A stretch of 64,000 bases of DNA from JAGIBJ01 sp032119595 (GTDB lineage Bacteria > Actinomycetota > Thermoleophilia > Solirubrobacterales > Solirubrobacteraceae), in contig JAUMBQ010000004.1 in NCBI GenBank assembly GCA_032119595.1, forward strand, positions 231,062 through 295,061, read 5' to 3'. Of the stretch, positions 1 through 6,840 are shown in pieces (position 1 is the stretch's first letter; each line of letters starts with the position of its first letter). The translations under genes were made by a program, and so were the position numbers. The notes under the pieces were generated by a model that was not told the origin of the DNA, did no database searches, and was given only the letters and a program-made list of their open reading frames with translations.

Positions 1-1
1 C

Positions 2-343
2 ACGGTCCGCTTTGCGCCGCTTTACGACATTGCGTCGGCGCTCCCGTACGGCGACCACGAACGCAAACTCAAGCTGGCGATGAAGCTCGGGGGCTCGTAC
101 GACATCTATCCGGCGTACAACCGGTGGGGCAAGGCGGCGAAGGAGCTGGGCCTGTCAGCCGACGAACTCACGGGCCGCGTCGAAGTTCTCGCCCGGCGTG
201 CGCCGGCGGCATTCGCTGCAGCCGCCGAAGAGGTCGACCATCTGGGCCGAGACTTGCCTGAGCGCCTCACCGACCTCATCGCTGACCGTGTAGCGCGATG
301 CATTCGGATGATGGAGACGACCAAGCCGCTGGAACCTCAGTGA
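2..343 (+). CDS. HipA-like Ser/Thr kinase, C-terminal part (5' end outside window)
   Basis: The window opens inside this gene: the frame is open from base 2 and gives 113 residues ending at TGA 341-343. The stretch FAPLYDIASALPY followed by KLKLAMKLGGSYDIYP matches the C-terminal domain of HipA-type kinases, the toxin half of HipBA type II toxin-antitoxin modules that phosphorylate translation factors such as aminoacyl-tRNA synthetases. The catalytic loop and the HipB antitoxin would lie upstream, so whether this copy is intact cannot be judged. It converges on pyruvate kinase, with a long palindrome filling the gap. The alternative is a HipA-fold kinase that is not a toxin. Confidence 0.75.
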   Translation, partial: TVRFAPLYDIASALPYGDHERKLKLAMKLGGSYDIYPAYNRWGKAAKELGLSADELTGRVEVLARRAPAAFAAAAEEVDHLGRDLPERLTDLIADRVARCIRMMETTKPLEPQ

Positions 344-467
344 ACTGGCTCGTGTGAGCGAGAGATCGCGCCGCAGATTCCGTTCGGGTGGAGCCGACTC
401 AGGCCTCCGGCCATGTCGGATTCACCTGGACGGAAGATGCAAGCGAGATCCGCTCACACGAGTCAGT
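344..467. repeat. Long imperfect palindrome between convergent genes
   Basis: The whole gap between the HipA-like and pyruvate kinase stop codons folds on itself. The outer arms (344-360 and 451-467) match at 16 of 17 positions, an inner pair (about 379-405 and 408-433) matches less perfectly, and the turn is GGCC-TCC-GGCC. The right arm covers the pyk stop codon. It may act as a two-way terminator, but it is far longer than usual and has no T-run. There is no transposase beside it. Confidence 0.7.
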
Positions 468-1971
468 GGTTCCAGTCCGCCCATGGTGCGCCGGCTTCGC
501 CGAGCGTCATGACCTGCAGGAGTGACGTCGAGCCGGGTTTGGCGCTCGGGAGGCCGGCGGTGACGCCGACGCGCATGCCGGGCTTGCACCAGCCGAGTTC
601 GATGACGCGGCGGGTGGCGTCGGCGATGAGGCCTTCGGTGGTGGCGTGGCGGTCGATGGCGGCCGCTTTGACGCCCCAGTAGGTGCCGCAGCGCCGGACG
701 GTTTCGTGGCCGGGAGAGAGGGCGAGAATCGGCACGGTCGGGCGGTGGGCCGACATGATGCGGGCGGTGCGACCGGAGAGGGTCGGCACGATGAGGGCGT
801 CGAGACCGAGGGTGCGGACGGCTTCACAGGCGGCGTGGGCGACGGTGTAGTCGGGGCCGACCTTGGCGCGGGTGACGCGGTGCTGGTTCCACTCGCGGTA
901 CGGCGCTTCGGGCTCGGTGGCGCGGGCGATCGCGTCGAGCATGGCGACGGACTCGACGGGGTAGGCGCCGACGGCGGTCTCCTGGGAGAGCATCACGGCG
1001 TCGGTGCCGTCGAGGATGGCGTTGGCGACGTCGGTGGCTTCGGCGCGGGTGGGGCGCGAGCTGGTGACCATCGAGTCGAGCATCTGCGTGGCGGTGATCG
1101 ACGGGCGCGCGAGACGGCCGCAGGCGCGCAACAGGCGCTTCTGCACGATCGGCATTTGCTCGATCGGGAGTTCGATGCCGAGGTCGCCGCGGGCGACCAT
1201 GATCACGTCGGACGCGGCGATGATCTCGTCTTGACGTTCGACGGCCTGCGGCTTCTCGATCTTGGAGATGAGCGGGAGGCGCGTCTCGGCGCGGACGGCG
1301 TTGACGTCGTCGGCGGAGCGCACGAACGACAGCGCGACGAGGTCGATGCGCATGCGCTCGCCGGCCCGCAGCAGTTCGAGGTCGTCGGAGCCGACGGCGG
1401 GGAGGACGGCCGCCTCGCCGGGAACGTTGAGGCCCTGACGGCTGGCGAGCATGCCTCCGACTTCGACGGAGGCGTCGAGCTCGCCGTGCTCGGGGCGCAC
1501 GGCGGTGACGCGCAAGCGCAGCTTGCCGTCGGCGAGGTAGATGACTTCACCGGCGCTGACCGCCTCGGCGAGCTGCGGCGCTTCGACGTACAGGTGGCGG
1601 GCGGTGCCGAGGCGGCCCTCCTCGATCTCGGTGGAGATCGTGAGTTCGCGCCCGATCTGCAGCTCGACGAGGTCGTTCTCCAGTTTGGAGACGCGCAGCT
1701 TCGGGCCGGGGAGGTCGCCGAAGACGGCGACGGGGCGACCGGCGGCGTTGGCGGCGTCGCGAACGAGGTCGACGGCGGTCGCGTGGTCCTCCGGTGTGCC
1801 GTGCGAGAAGTTGAGGCGCGCTACGTCCAGCCCGGCGTCGATCATGCGACGGAGGACTTCCGGGTTCGCCGAGGCGGGCCCGATGGTGGCGACGATCTTC
1901 GTTCTGCGCTCGATGCTGATGAATCTAGCGGCGGCTGGCGCGTCGTCGTTGCTCCGCGAGCGAACCTGCAC
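463..1971 (-). CDS. pyk: Pyruvate kinase
   Basis: Catalyses the last step of glycolysis, phosphoenolpyruvate + ADP to pyruvate + ATP, in the cytoplasm. The family signature runs from RRTKIVATIGPAS at the N-terminus through LNFSHG, the Lys/Glu active-site stretch LISKIEKPQAV, the metal-binding MVARGDLGIELP and the ITATQMLDSM helix. The C-terminal domain with the allosteric fold is present, and the length of about 480-500 residues is normal. The start is uncertain: the GTG at 1971 adds about 20 unusual residues before ERRTKIVATIG, and no ATG or GTG lies near the usual family N-terminus. It ends inside the palindrome. The aminopeptidase gene lies 72 bp upstream on the same strand. Confidence 0.95.
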   Translation of the reverse strand: MQVRSRSNDDAPAAARFISIERRTKIVATIGPASANPEVLRRMIDAGLDVARLNFSHGTPEDHATAVDLVRDAANAAGRPVAVFGDLPGPKLRVSKLENDLVELQIGRELTISTEIEEGRLGTARHLYVEAPQLAEAVSAGEVIYLADGKLRLRVTAVRPEHGELDASVEVGGMLASRQGLNVPGEAAVLPAVGSDDLELLRAGERMRIDLVALSFVRSADDVNAVRAETRLPLISKIEKPQAVERQDEIIAASDVIMVARGDLGIELPIEQMPIVQKRLLRACGRLARPSITATQMLDSMVTSSRPTRAEATDVANAILDGTDAVMLSQETAVGAYPVESVAMLDAIARATEPEAPYREWNQHRVTRAKVGPDYTVAHAACEAVRTLGLDALIVPTLSGRTARIMSAHRPTVPILALSPGHETVRRCGTYWGVKAAAIDRHATTEGLIADATRRVIELGWCKPGMRVGVTAGLPSAKPGSTSLLQVMTLGEAGAPWADWNH

Positions 1972-2043
1972 GCGTCGCCGACGCGCCAGCCCCGTGTTCG
2001 CTGGCGTTTGCGGGACCGCTGCGTCTGCAAGAACGCTTGTCGA

Positions 2044-3198
2044 TCAGACGAGCTTGCCGTTGTCCACGATCGTTGCGCCGTCGGCGGTGAGGAGTCCGCC
2101 GTCGCGGAGGTCGGCGATGAGGTCCCAGTGAATCGCCGACGTGTTCTCGCCGCCGGTCTCCGGATATGACTGTCCGACCGCGAGGTGCACGGTGCCGGTG
2201 ATCTTCTCGTCGAGCAGCGTCGAGCCGGTCGGCCGGTCGATGCCAGGGCTCGTGCCGATCCCGAGTTCGCCGAGGTAACGAGCGCCGTCGTCGGTGGCGA
2301 GTTCGGCCTCGAGGATGTCTTGTCCCTCGTCGGCGGTGGCCTCGATCACCCGGCCGTCCTGGAAGACGAGCCGCGCGCCCGTCACGATGCCGCCGGGACG
2401 GTACGAGGGCACGTCGAACCGGATGACGCCGTTTGCAGAGCGCTCGTGGGGACCGGTGAAGACCTCGCCGGACGGGAGGTTGCGCCGGCCGTCGGAGTTC
2501 TGCCACGTGCGGCCACCGACTTCGAGGGTGATGTCGGTGCCGTCGGCCTGGATGCGGATGGTGCTGGCCTTGGTCAGGCGTTCGATGAGTGCAGCCTGCA
2601 TCGCGGAGAGGTCGGCCCAGGCAGCGGCCGGATCGGGGCGGTCGAGCATGAGGGCGCGGTGCACGAACGTGGCGTACTGCTCTTCGGGGAGGCGGGCGCG
2701 CTGCGCGAGGGCGGGCGTCGGGAAGATCGTGAGGCACCACGGCGTCGTCATCGACGTGCGCCGCAGCGCCTGTCGTCCGCGCGCGAGCTGGGCCACGCGG
2801 GCGGGGTCGGCGCCCGCGAGCGGCTCGGTCGGCCCGGGGGCGTGGACGCGTACGAGCTTCGTTGCGGCTTGGAGTTCGGCGAGCGCGATCGGCGAGGGTG
2901 CGTCGAGTTGCGCGTCCAGGGCGTGGTCGACCACTGCGCGGGAGAGCCCGTCGATCTCCACGTGCAGCGTCGGCCAGGCGCCGCGCTCGAGTACCGCCCG
3001 GTGGATGGCTCGGCCGAGCGGGAGGGCGGACTCGGGGACTTCGATCAGGACCGCGTCACCCGGCTCGACCCGGATGCTCCAGTCGCACAGGAGCGCCGCG
3101 TGCGCGGCGGGATCGTAGGCGAGGGCGGCTTCAACCTCGTGGGCGGCCAGGCTCGCGGCGCGGGCCGTCGCGCTGAGGGCTGAAGGGTCGACGCTCAC
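2044..3198 (-). CDS. M29 family aminopeptidase
   Basis: A 384-residue metallo-aminopeptidase of family M29 (aminopeptidase T / AmpS type), which removes N-terminal residues from peptides in the cytoplasm using two metal ions. The features visible are the NLPSGEVFTGP motif with its metal-ligand Glu, ARYLGELGIG with a second Glu, and the C-terminal VGQSYPETGGENTSAIHWD motif with the His/Asp ligands. The start is GTG 3198, which overlaps the stop of the upstream gene (GTGA). An upstream in-frame extension exists but reads as non-protein-like sequence. The two genes are translationally coupled and driven by the leaderless promoter before 3557. Confidence 0.92.
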   Translation of the reverse strand: MSVDPSALSATARAASLAAHEVEAALAYDPAAHAALLCDWSIRVEPGDAVLIEVPESALPLGRAIHRAVLERGAWPTLHVEIDGLSRAVVDHALDAQLDAPSPIALAELQAATKLVRVHAPGPTEPLAGADPARVAQLARGRQALRRTSMTTPWCLTIFPTPALAQRARLPEEQYATFVHRALMLDRPDPAAAWADLSAMQAALIERLTKASTIRIQADGTDITLEVGGRTWQNSDGRRNLPSGEVFTGPHERSANGVIRFDVPSYRPGGIVTGARLVFQDGRVIEATADEGQDILEAELATDDGARYLGELGIGTSPGIDRPTGSTLLDEKITGTVHLAVGQSYPETGGENTSAIHWDLIADLRDGGLLTADGATIVDNGKLV

Positions 3199-3557
3199 GG
3201 GCGCTCCATCTCGGGGAAGTACTCGGCGAGGTGCTTGCGCAGCGACTCGCGCACGAACTTGCGCTCGTCCTGGGAGGCCATGCGGTACCGCCCGAGCAGC
3301 TCCTTGCGGACGGTGATCGGGGCGTCGTTCACATCCCAGAGGGTGGCGAGCTGCTCCCACAGGAACTCCAGGCCTCGCTGCCAGGAGTCGTCGGTGGAGC
3401 GCCGCAAATCGTGGATCTCGTTGTGGTACCGCGCTCGGGCCGGCAGCGGCAGACCGGCGCGCAGCTCCACCGCCAGGCCATCGGGCCCGCCGTCGTACCG
3501 CACCGAAGGCGCCTTCAGCTTCGGTAGCTGGTCCCGCTTGGCACGCTTCTTCGCCAC
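3195..3557 (-). CDS. Conserved hypothetical protein, 120 aa
   Basis: I do not recognise the family. The protein is charged, begins with a Lys/Arg-rich tail (MAKKRAKRDQLPKLK), has no signal peptide or membrane segment, and looks helical in its second half (SWQRGLEFLWEQLATLW). The gene is real by context: its stop overlaps the aminopeptidase start by four bases, and its GTG start sits 6 nt after a TACGCT -10 box, indicating a leaderless message. It may bind nucleic acid or act as a partner of the peptidase, but nothing in the sequence decides this. Confidence 0.8.
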   Translation of the reverse strand: MAKKRAKRDQLPKLKAPSVRYDGGPDGLAVELRAGLPLPARARYHNEIHDLRRSTDDSWQRGLEFLWEQLATLWDVNDAPITVRKELLGRYRMASQDERKFVRESLRKHLAEYFPEMERP

Positions 3558-3563
3558 AACGCA

Positions 3564-3569
3564 AGCGTA
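3564..3569 (-). promoter_or_regulatory. -10 box TACGCT of the aminopeptidase operon
   Basis: TANNNT motif 6 nt before GTG 3557; transcript predicted to start at the start codon. Confidence 0.6.
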
Positions 3570-3703
3570 TCGGGGCCTGTCAGCCGGCGGACGCGGTGTC
3601 TCTCACCCGAGTTTCGCTCCGCACCCGCCCACGGTTGCGAAAACGGGCCGACCGCGTCAACACCGCAACCGCTGGCGGCTGCTGGCCGTCGTTCGAGGCC
3701 GTT

Positions 3704-3850
3704 AATCGCCAGAGGTTGCGGTTTGCTGCTCGGGGTTGTCAACCGCTAGCGGTTGCGGTTCGCTGCTCGGGGTCGTCGATCGTTAGCGGTTGCGGTTACT
3801 GCTCGGGGTCGTCGATCGCTAGCGGTTGCGGTTTGCTGCTCGGGGTCGTC
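3704..3850. repeat. Four tandem 36-37 bp repeats with a GCTAGC palindrome
   Basis: Units at 3704-3740, 3741-3777, 3778-3813 and 3814-3850 follow each other without spacers. The unit runs from an AACCGCTAGCGGTT-like core, through a variable GCTGCTCGGGG stretch, to GTCGTC. In the second unit the core AACCGCTAGCGGTT is a perfect 14-bp palindrome; a fifth, broken copy starts at 3851. Confidence 0.9.
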
Positions 3851-3862
3851 AACCGCTAGCGA

Positions 3863-4075
3863 GTGCGCCGACTTGTGACGTCCGAGCGCTGAGGTCAACC
3901 GCGAGTGCCGAGGTCAACCGCGTGCGCTTCTGAGCGGGCGGGCCTGTCAATCGCTGAGGGTTGCGGCAGGGGAACGGGTGGCCGCAGTCGGGTGCGCCGA
4001 CTCGTGACTTGCCGGCGCTGAGGTCAACCGCGTGGCTTTCTGAGCGGCCGGGCTTGTCAATCGCTGAGGGTTGCG
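3863..4075. repeat. Two diverged long direct repeats
   Basis: The block from 3863 to 3965 is repeated at 3992-4075 (GTGCGCCGAC ... GAGGTCAACCGCG ... GTCAATCGCTGAGGGTTGCG). The first copy carries an extra 19-bp duplication containing GAGGTCAACCGCG, so the end-to-end offset falls from 129 to 110 bp. The GTCAACCGC words also occur in the neighbouring 37-bp array. Confidence 0.8.
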
Positions 4076-4200
4076 CCGGCCGAGGGATGGCCAGCAGCCG
4101 TGAGGGGTTGCCCTAGGGGGTTTATGAGTCCGGTTTTGCAACCGCACGGAGTTGCAGGACGAAAACGGTGTTTGGGGACACCACTGCCAGCTGATGTATT

Positions 4201-4222
4201 GCCCGGCCCGGCCCGGCCCGGC
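4201..4222. repeat. GCCCG pentamer run
   Basis: Four uninterrupted GCCCG units, followed to about 4290 by interrupted GGCCC/GCCGG words. It sits just downstream of the MBL-fold hydrolase stop. No function is evident. Confidence 0.8.
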
Positions 4223-4327
4223 CCGCCGGCCCCGGCCCCGCTCGCCGGCCCGGCCCCTGGCCCCGCACGCCGGCCCGGCTCGGTCCGCCAGTCCCGGCCA
4301 GGGCGCCGCGTTCGGCAATCTCTGGGT

Positions 4328-5044
4328 TCAGCCGGCGGCGGCGCGGAGCTGCTCGGCGACGGTGCCGCGCTTCGGGTGATCGCGAACCGGGGCGCCGTGG
4401 CCGGGGAAGCACACTGCGGGTTCGAGGTCGGCCAGGGCAAGGAGCGATTGCCGCGCGCGAGCAGGATCCTGCGAATACCCCTCGACGGGCAGCCGCGGCG
4501 CGCCGGCGCGGCCCCACATGCTGACGACGTAGAAGACATCGGTCGTGAGGGCGACGCGGTCGGAGGCACGCCACAGGGCGATCTGGCCCGGGGCATGGCC
4601 CGGAAGCTCGACGACCTCGAAGTCAGCGGCAATCACGTCGCCAGCGGCGACCGTCCCGCTGATCGAAACCGGCCCGCCGTCCCACTGCTTCTTGTGCAGC
4701 GTCAAATGGGGCCGCCTGAGCAAAAGCGGAAGGAATTTCAGCTTCGGCTCCCAGTACTCCCAGCCGCCCAGGCCCTGCGCCTCGTCGACGGCGTCGGCAT
4801 GGCAACGGACCGGCACGCCGAGGCCGGGCGCCGTGCCGCGGTGGTCCGTGTGGCCATGGCCCAGCACGACGCCCTCCAGCCCGCCCAAGCCAGCGGCGGC
4901 CTCCCGGACCGCGTCCAGCATCATGTTGCCGCCCGCGTCGAACATCACGACCCCCGCACCACTGCGCAGGAAGTAGACGTTGCAGTGCCCGGGGTTTCCC
5001 TGGAGCCTCCACAGGTCGGTGGCGACAGGCTCCGCGGCGGTCAT
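4328..5044 (-). CDS. MBL-fold metallo-hydrolase
   Basis: A 238-residue metallo-beta-lactamase-fold protein with the zinc motif GHGHTDHRG (HxHxDH) near residue 65, a later His in LPGHAPGQIALW, the bridging Asp in LTTDVFY and the final CFPGHGAPV His. The family includes glyoxalase II-type thioesterases, lactonases and other hydrolases; the substrate cannot be told from sequence. I chose ATG 5044 over ATG 5074 because a TACCGT -10 box stands 7 nt before it, fitting a leaderless message. The gene is divergent from a second MBL-fold gene whose start is only 46 bp away. Confidence 0.9.
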   Translation of the reverse strand: MTAAEPVATDLWRLQGNPGHCNVYFLRSGAGVVMFDAGGNMMLDAVREAAAGLGGLEGVVLGHGHTDHRGTAPGLGVPVRCHADAVDEAQGLGGWEYWEPKLKFLPLLLRRPHLTLHKKQWDGGPVSISGTVAAGDVIAADFEVVELPGHAPGQIALWRASDRVALTTDVFYVVSMWGRAGAPRLPVEGYSQDPARARQSLLALADLEPAVCFPGHGAPVRDHPKRGTVAEQLRAAAG

Positions 5045-5051
5045 GGGCCAG

Positions 5052-5057
5052 ACGGTA
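5052..5057 (-). promoter_or_regulatory. -10 box TACCGT
   Basis: TANNNT motif 7 nt before ATG 5044; decides the start of the left-hand MBL-fold gene. Confidence 0.6.
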
Positions 5058-5078
5058 CCGGCGCGTCCCACCATTCCA

Positions 5079-5084
5079 TACGAT
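5079..5084 (+). promoter_or_regulatory. -10 box TACGAT
   Basis: TANNNT motif 6 nt before GTG 5091; decides the start of the right-hand MBL-fold gene. Confidence 0.6.
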
Positions 5085-5090
5085 GCTGGC

Positions 5091-6122
5091 GTGGCCTCCC
5101 CAGCGACCGAACGTCAGCAGCCTCGCGGTGAGCGGATCATCCCGGGGCTCTGGCGCCTGCGCCTCCCGCTCCCGTGGTCCGGGATCCCGCACTGCAACGC
5201 CTGGGTGATCGACGCCCCCGGCGGCGACGGCCACATCCTGTTCGACTGCGGGCTGCACACCGAGGATTCGTTCCAGCAGCTCACCGACGCGCTCTCGCAG
5301 ATCGGAAAGCGCATCGAAGACACGAAGCTGCTGGTCTGCACCCATGCGCATGTCGACCACTACGGCGAAGCGAAATCCGTCGTCGATGCCGCCGGCTGCG
5401 AGCTGTGGATGCACCCGCGGCACGAGCACATGACGGCCTCGCTCAAGGATCCCGAGCGGCTCCTGGAACAGCGCGTGGCCGTCGGACGCGAGAGCGGCGT
5501 CCCGGAGGAGCTCCTGCAGTACTACCGCGAGGCCGGAACGCCCGTCGGCGCCGGCGTGGCAGGGCTCGTCGACCAGGACCGCGATCTCGTGGAAGGCGTG
5601 AAGGTCGAGACCGCTGTCGGCACCTGGATCGTGATCGAGACGCCCGGCCACGCCCCGAGTCACGTGTCGCTCTTCCAGCCCGATCGGCGCATCCTGCTCG
5701 CCGGCGACCACATCCTCGGCCGGGTCGCGCTCTACTACGACTACGGCTGGACCGACGACCCCGTCGAGGAATACCTCACCAGCCTCGACAAGATCGAAGC
5801 GCTCGACGCGCGCCTGTGCTTGCCCGGCCACGGCAAGAGTTTCACCGACGTCCGCGGCCACATCGAAGCCCATCGCGAGGCAGCGCTCGGACGGTTGGAT
5901 CGCGTGGAGGACGTCGTCCGCTCGGCCGGCCCGGCAACGGCGATCGAGATGATTCCCGAGATCTATGGTCGGCCGCTCAGCAAAGAGAACGCCGGCTGGC
6001 TGATCTCCGAAACGATGTGTTACCTGCGCCATCTGGAGCGCCGGGGCCTCGTGGCGCGCGGTGACGACGCCGAGCAGCCTCGGTGGACCGCCGTGCCGAC
6101 CAAGGCCGCTGAACCGGCCTGA
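5091..6122 (+). CDS. MBL-fold metallo-hydrolase
   Basis: A 343-residue metallo-beta-lactamase-fold hydrolase. The zinc site is CTHAHVDHYGEA (HxHxDH), ETPGHAPSHVSLF (His), LLAGDHIL (Asp) and LCLPGHGKSF (His). The last 90 residues are helical and resemble the winged-helix-like tail seen in the GloB/LACTB2-type group. The start GTG 5091 is preceded by a TACGAT -10 box 6 nt upstream; earlier in-frame starts would overlap the divergent gene. It is only distantly similar to the divergent MBL-fold gene. The YgjP-like gene follows after 8 bp, so the two probably form an operon. Substrate unknown. Confidence 0.92.
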   Translation: MASPATERQQPRGERIIPGLWRLRLPLPWSGIPHCNAWVIDAPGGDGHILFDCGLHTEDSFQQLTDALSQIGKRIEDTKLLVCTHAHVDHYGEAKSVVDAAGCELWMHPRHEHMTASLKDPERLLEQRVAVGRESGVPEELLQYYREAGTPVGAGVAGLVDQDRDLVEGVKVETAVGTWIVIETPGHAPSHVSLFQPDRRILLAGDHILGRVALYYDYGWTDDPVEEYLTSLDKIEALDARLCLPGHGKSFTDVRGHIEAHREAALGRLDRVEDVVRSAGPATAIEMIPEIYGRPLSKENAGWLISETMCYLRHLERRGLVARGDDAEQPRWTAVPTKAAEPA

Positions 6123-6130
6123 GTCACCAC

Positions 6131-6817
6131 GTGGACGCCCCGGACTTCGATCTCGACGTCGTTCGCTCCAAGAGGGCGCGCCGCGTCGCCGTACGCGTCG
6201 ATCGCGTCACCGGGCAGGTGCGGGTCACGCTGCCTCAGCGCGCTTCGCTCGCTGAGGTTGACCGTGCACTCCTGCGTCACCGCCGCTGGATTGCCGCACG
6301 CCTCTCGGAGGCTGCCGTCGTGCGCGCACACGTGGAAGCCCGCGGCGATCGCCTCACCGTCTGGGGTGAGGAACTCCGGGTGGTCGAGGAGCCGGGCCGC
6401 CAGCGCGTGCATCGTCGTGGCGACGACCTGCTCCTGCCGCCGGGCAAGCCGGAAGCCCTGGAACGGTGGCTGCGGGCTCAAGCCCGCGCTCGCCTCACGC
6501 CCCTCACCGAGCACGCCGCTGCGACGCTCGGAAAGCGGCTGTCCCGCGTGTCGATCGGCGACGCCAAGACCCGCTGGGGCTCCTGCACCGCGAAGGCGAC
6601 CATCAGCTACAGCTACCGACTCGTCCTCGCGCCGCCGTGGGTTGCCGAGGCGATCGTCTGGCACGAGGCGTGCCACCTCGTGGAACTCAACCACTCTGAC
6701 CGGTTCTGGAACCTGCTCCGTCGGCACGAGCCTCGCACTGACGAGGCCCGCGCCTGGCTGCGCGCTCACGGCGCCACCCTCGTGGCGCCGCAGGTGGCCG
6801 GCTCAGCGCCGGCCTGA
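6131..6817 (+). CDS. YgjP-like (DUF45) metallopeptidase-domain protein
   Basis: A 228-residue protein with the YgjP/DUF45 zinc metallopeptidase fold. The hallmarks are RVSIGDAKTRWGSC, then the HExxH-type motif WHEACHLVELNHSDRFW, with the two His and Glu of the zinc site and the conserved downstream NHS.RFW. The N-terminal half (RRVAVRVDRVTGQVRVTLP) is the usual beta-rich lead-in. The biological role of the family is poorly defined; related proteins occur near restriction-modification genes. GTG start, 8 bp behind the MBL-fold gene, so probably co-transcribed. It converges on the propeller paralogue with a 23-bp gap. Confidence 0.9.
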   Translation: MDAPDFDLDVVRSKRARRVAVRVDRVTGQVRVTLPQRASLAEVDRALLRHRRWIAARLSEAAVVRAHVEARGDRLTVWGEELRVVEEPGRQRVHRRGDDLLLPPGKPEALERWLRAQARARLTPLTEHAAATLGKRLSRVSIGDAKTRWGSCTAKATISYSYRLVLAPPWVAEAIVWHEACHLVELNHSDRFWNLLRRHEPRTDEARAWLRAHGATLVAPQVAGSAPA

Positions 6818-6840
6818 GCCGCCGCGCAGTCGAAAGCGGT

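Larger units (their letters stand above)
3558..4327. other. 770-bp gene-free, repeat-rich region
   Basis: No credible gene on either strand. It lies upstream of the aminopeptidase operon and downstream of an MBL-fold hydrolase. It holds a 37-bp tandem array (3704-3850), a larger diverged duplication (3863-4075) and a GCCCG pentamer run (4201-4222) followed by about 60 bp of G/C-only-like sequence. Short open frames here have no protein-like composition. Confidence 0.8.

Noticed and set aside
344..467. Terminal inverted repeats of an insertion sequence
   Set aside because: There is no transposase or other gene between the arms; the two halves form one continuous palindrome.
646..2169. 507-codon open frame antisense to pyruvate kinase
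   Set aside because: Shadow of the pyk codons; low-complexity G/D/V/E-rich translation without any domain.
3704..3850. Possible CRISPR array
   Set aside because: The repeats abut without unique spacers, and no cas genes are in the window.
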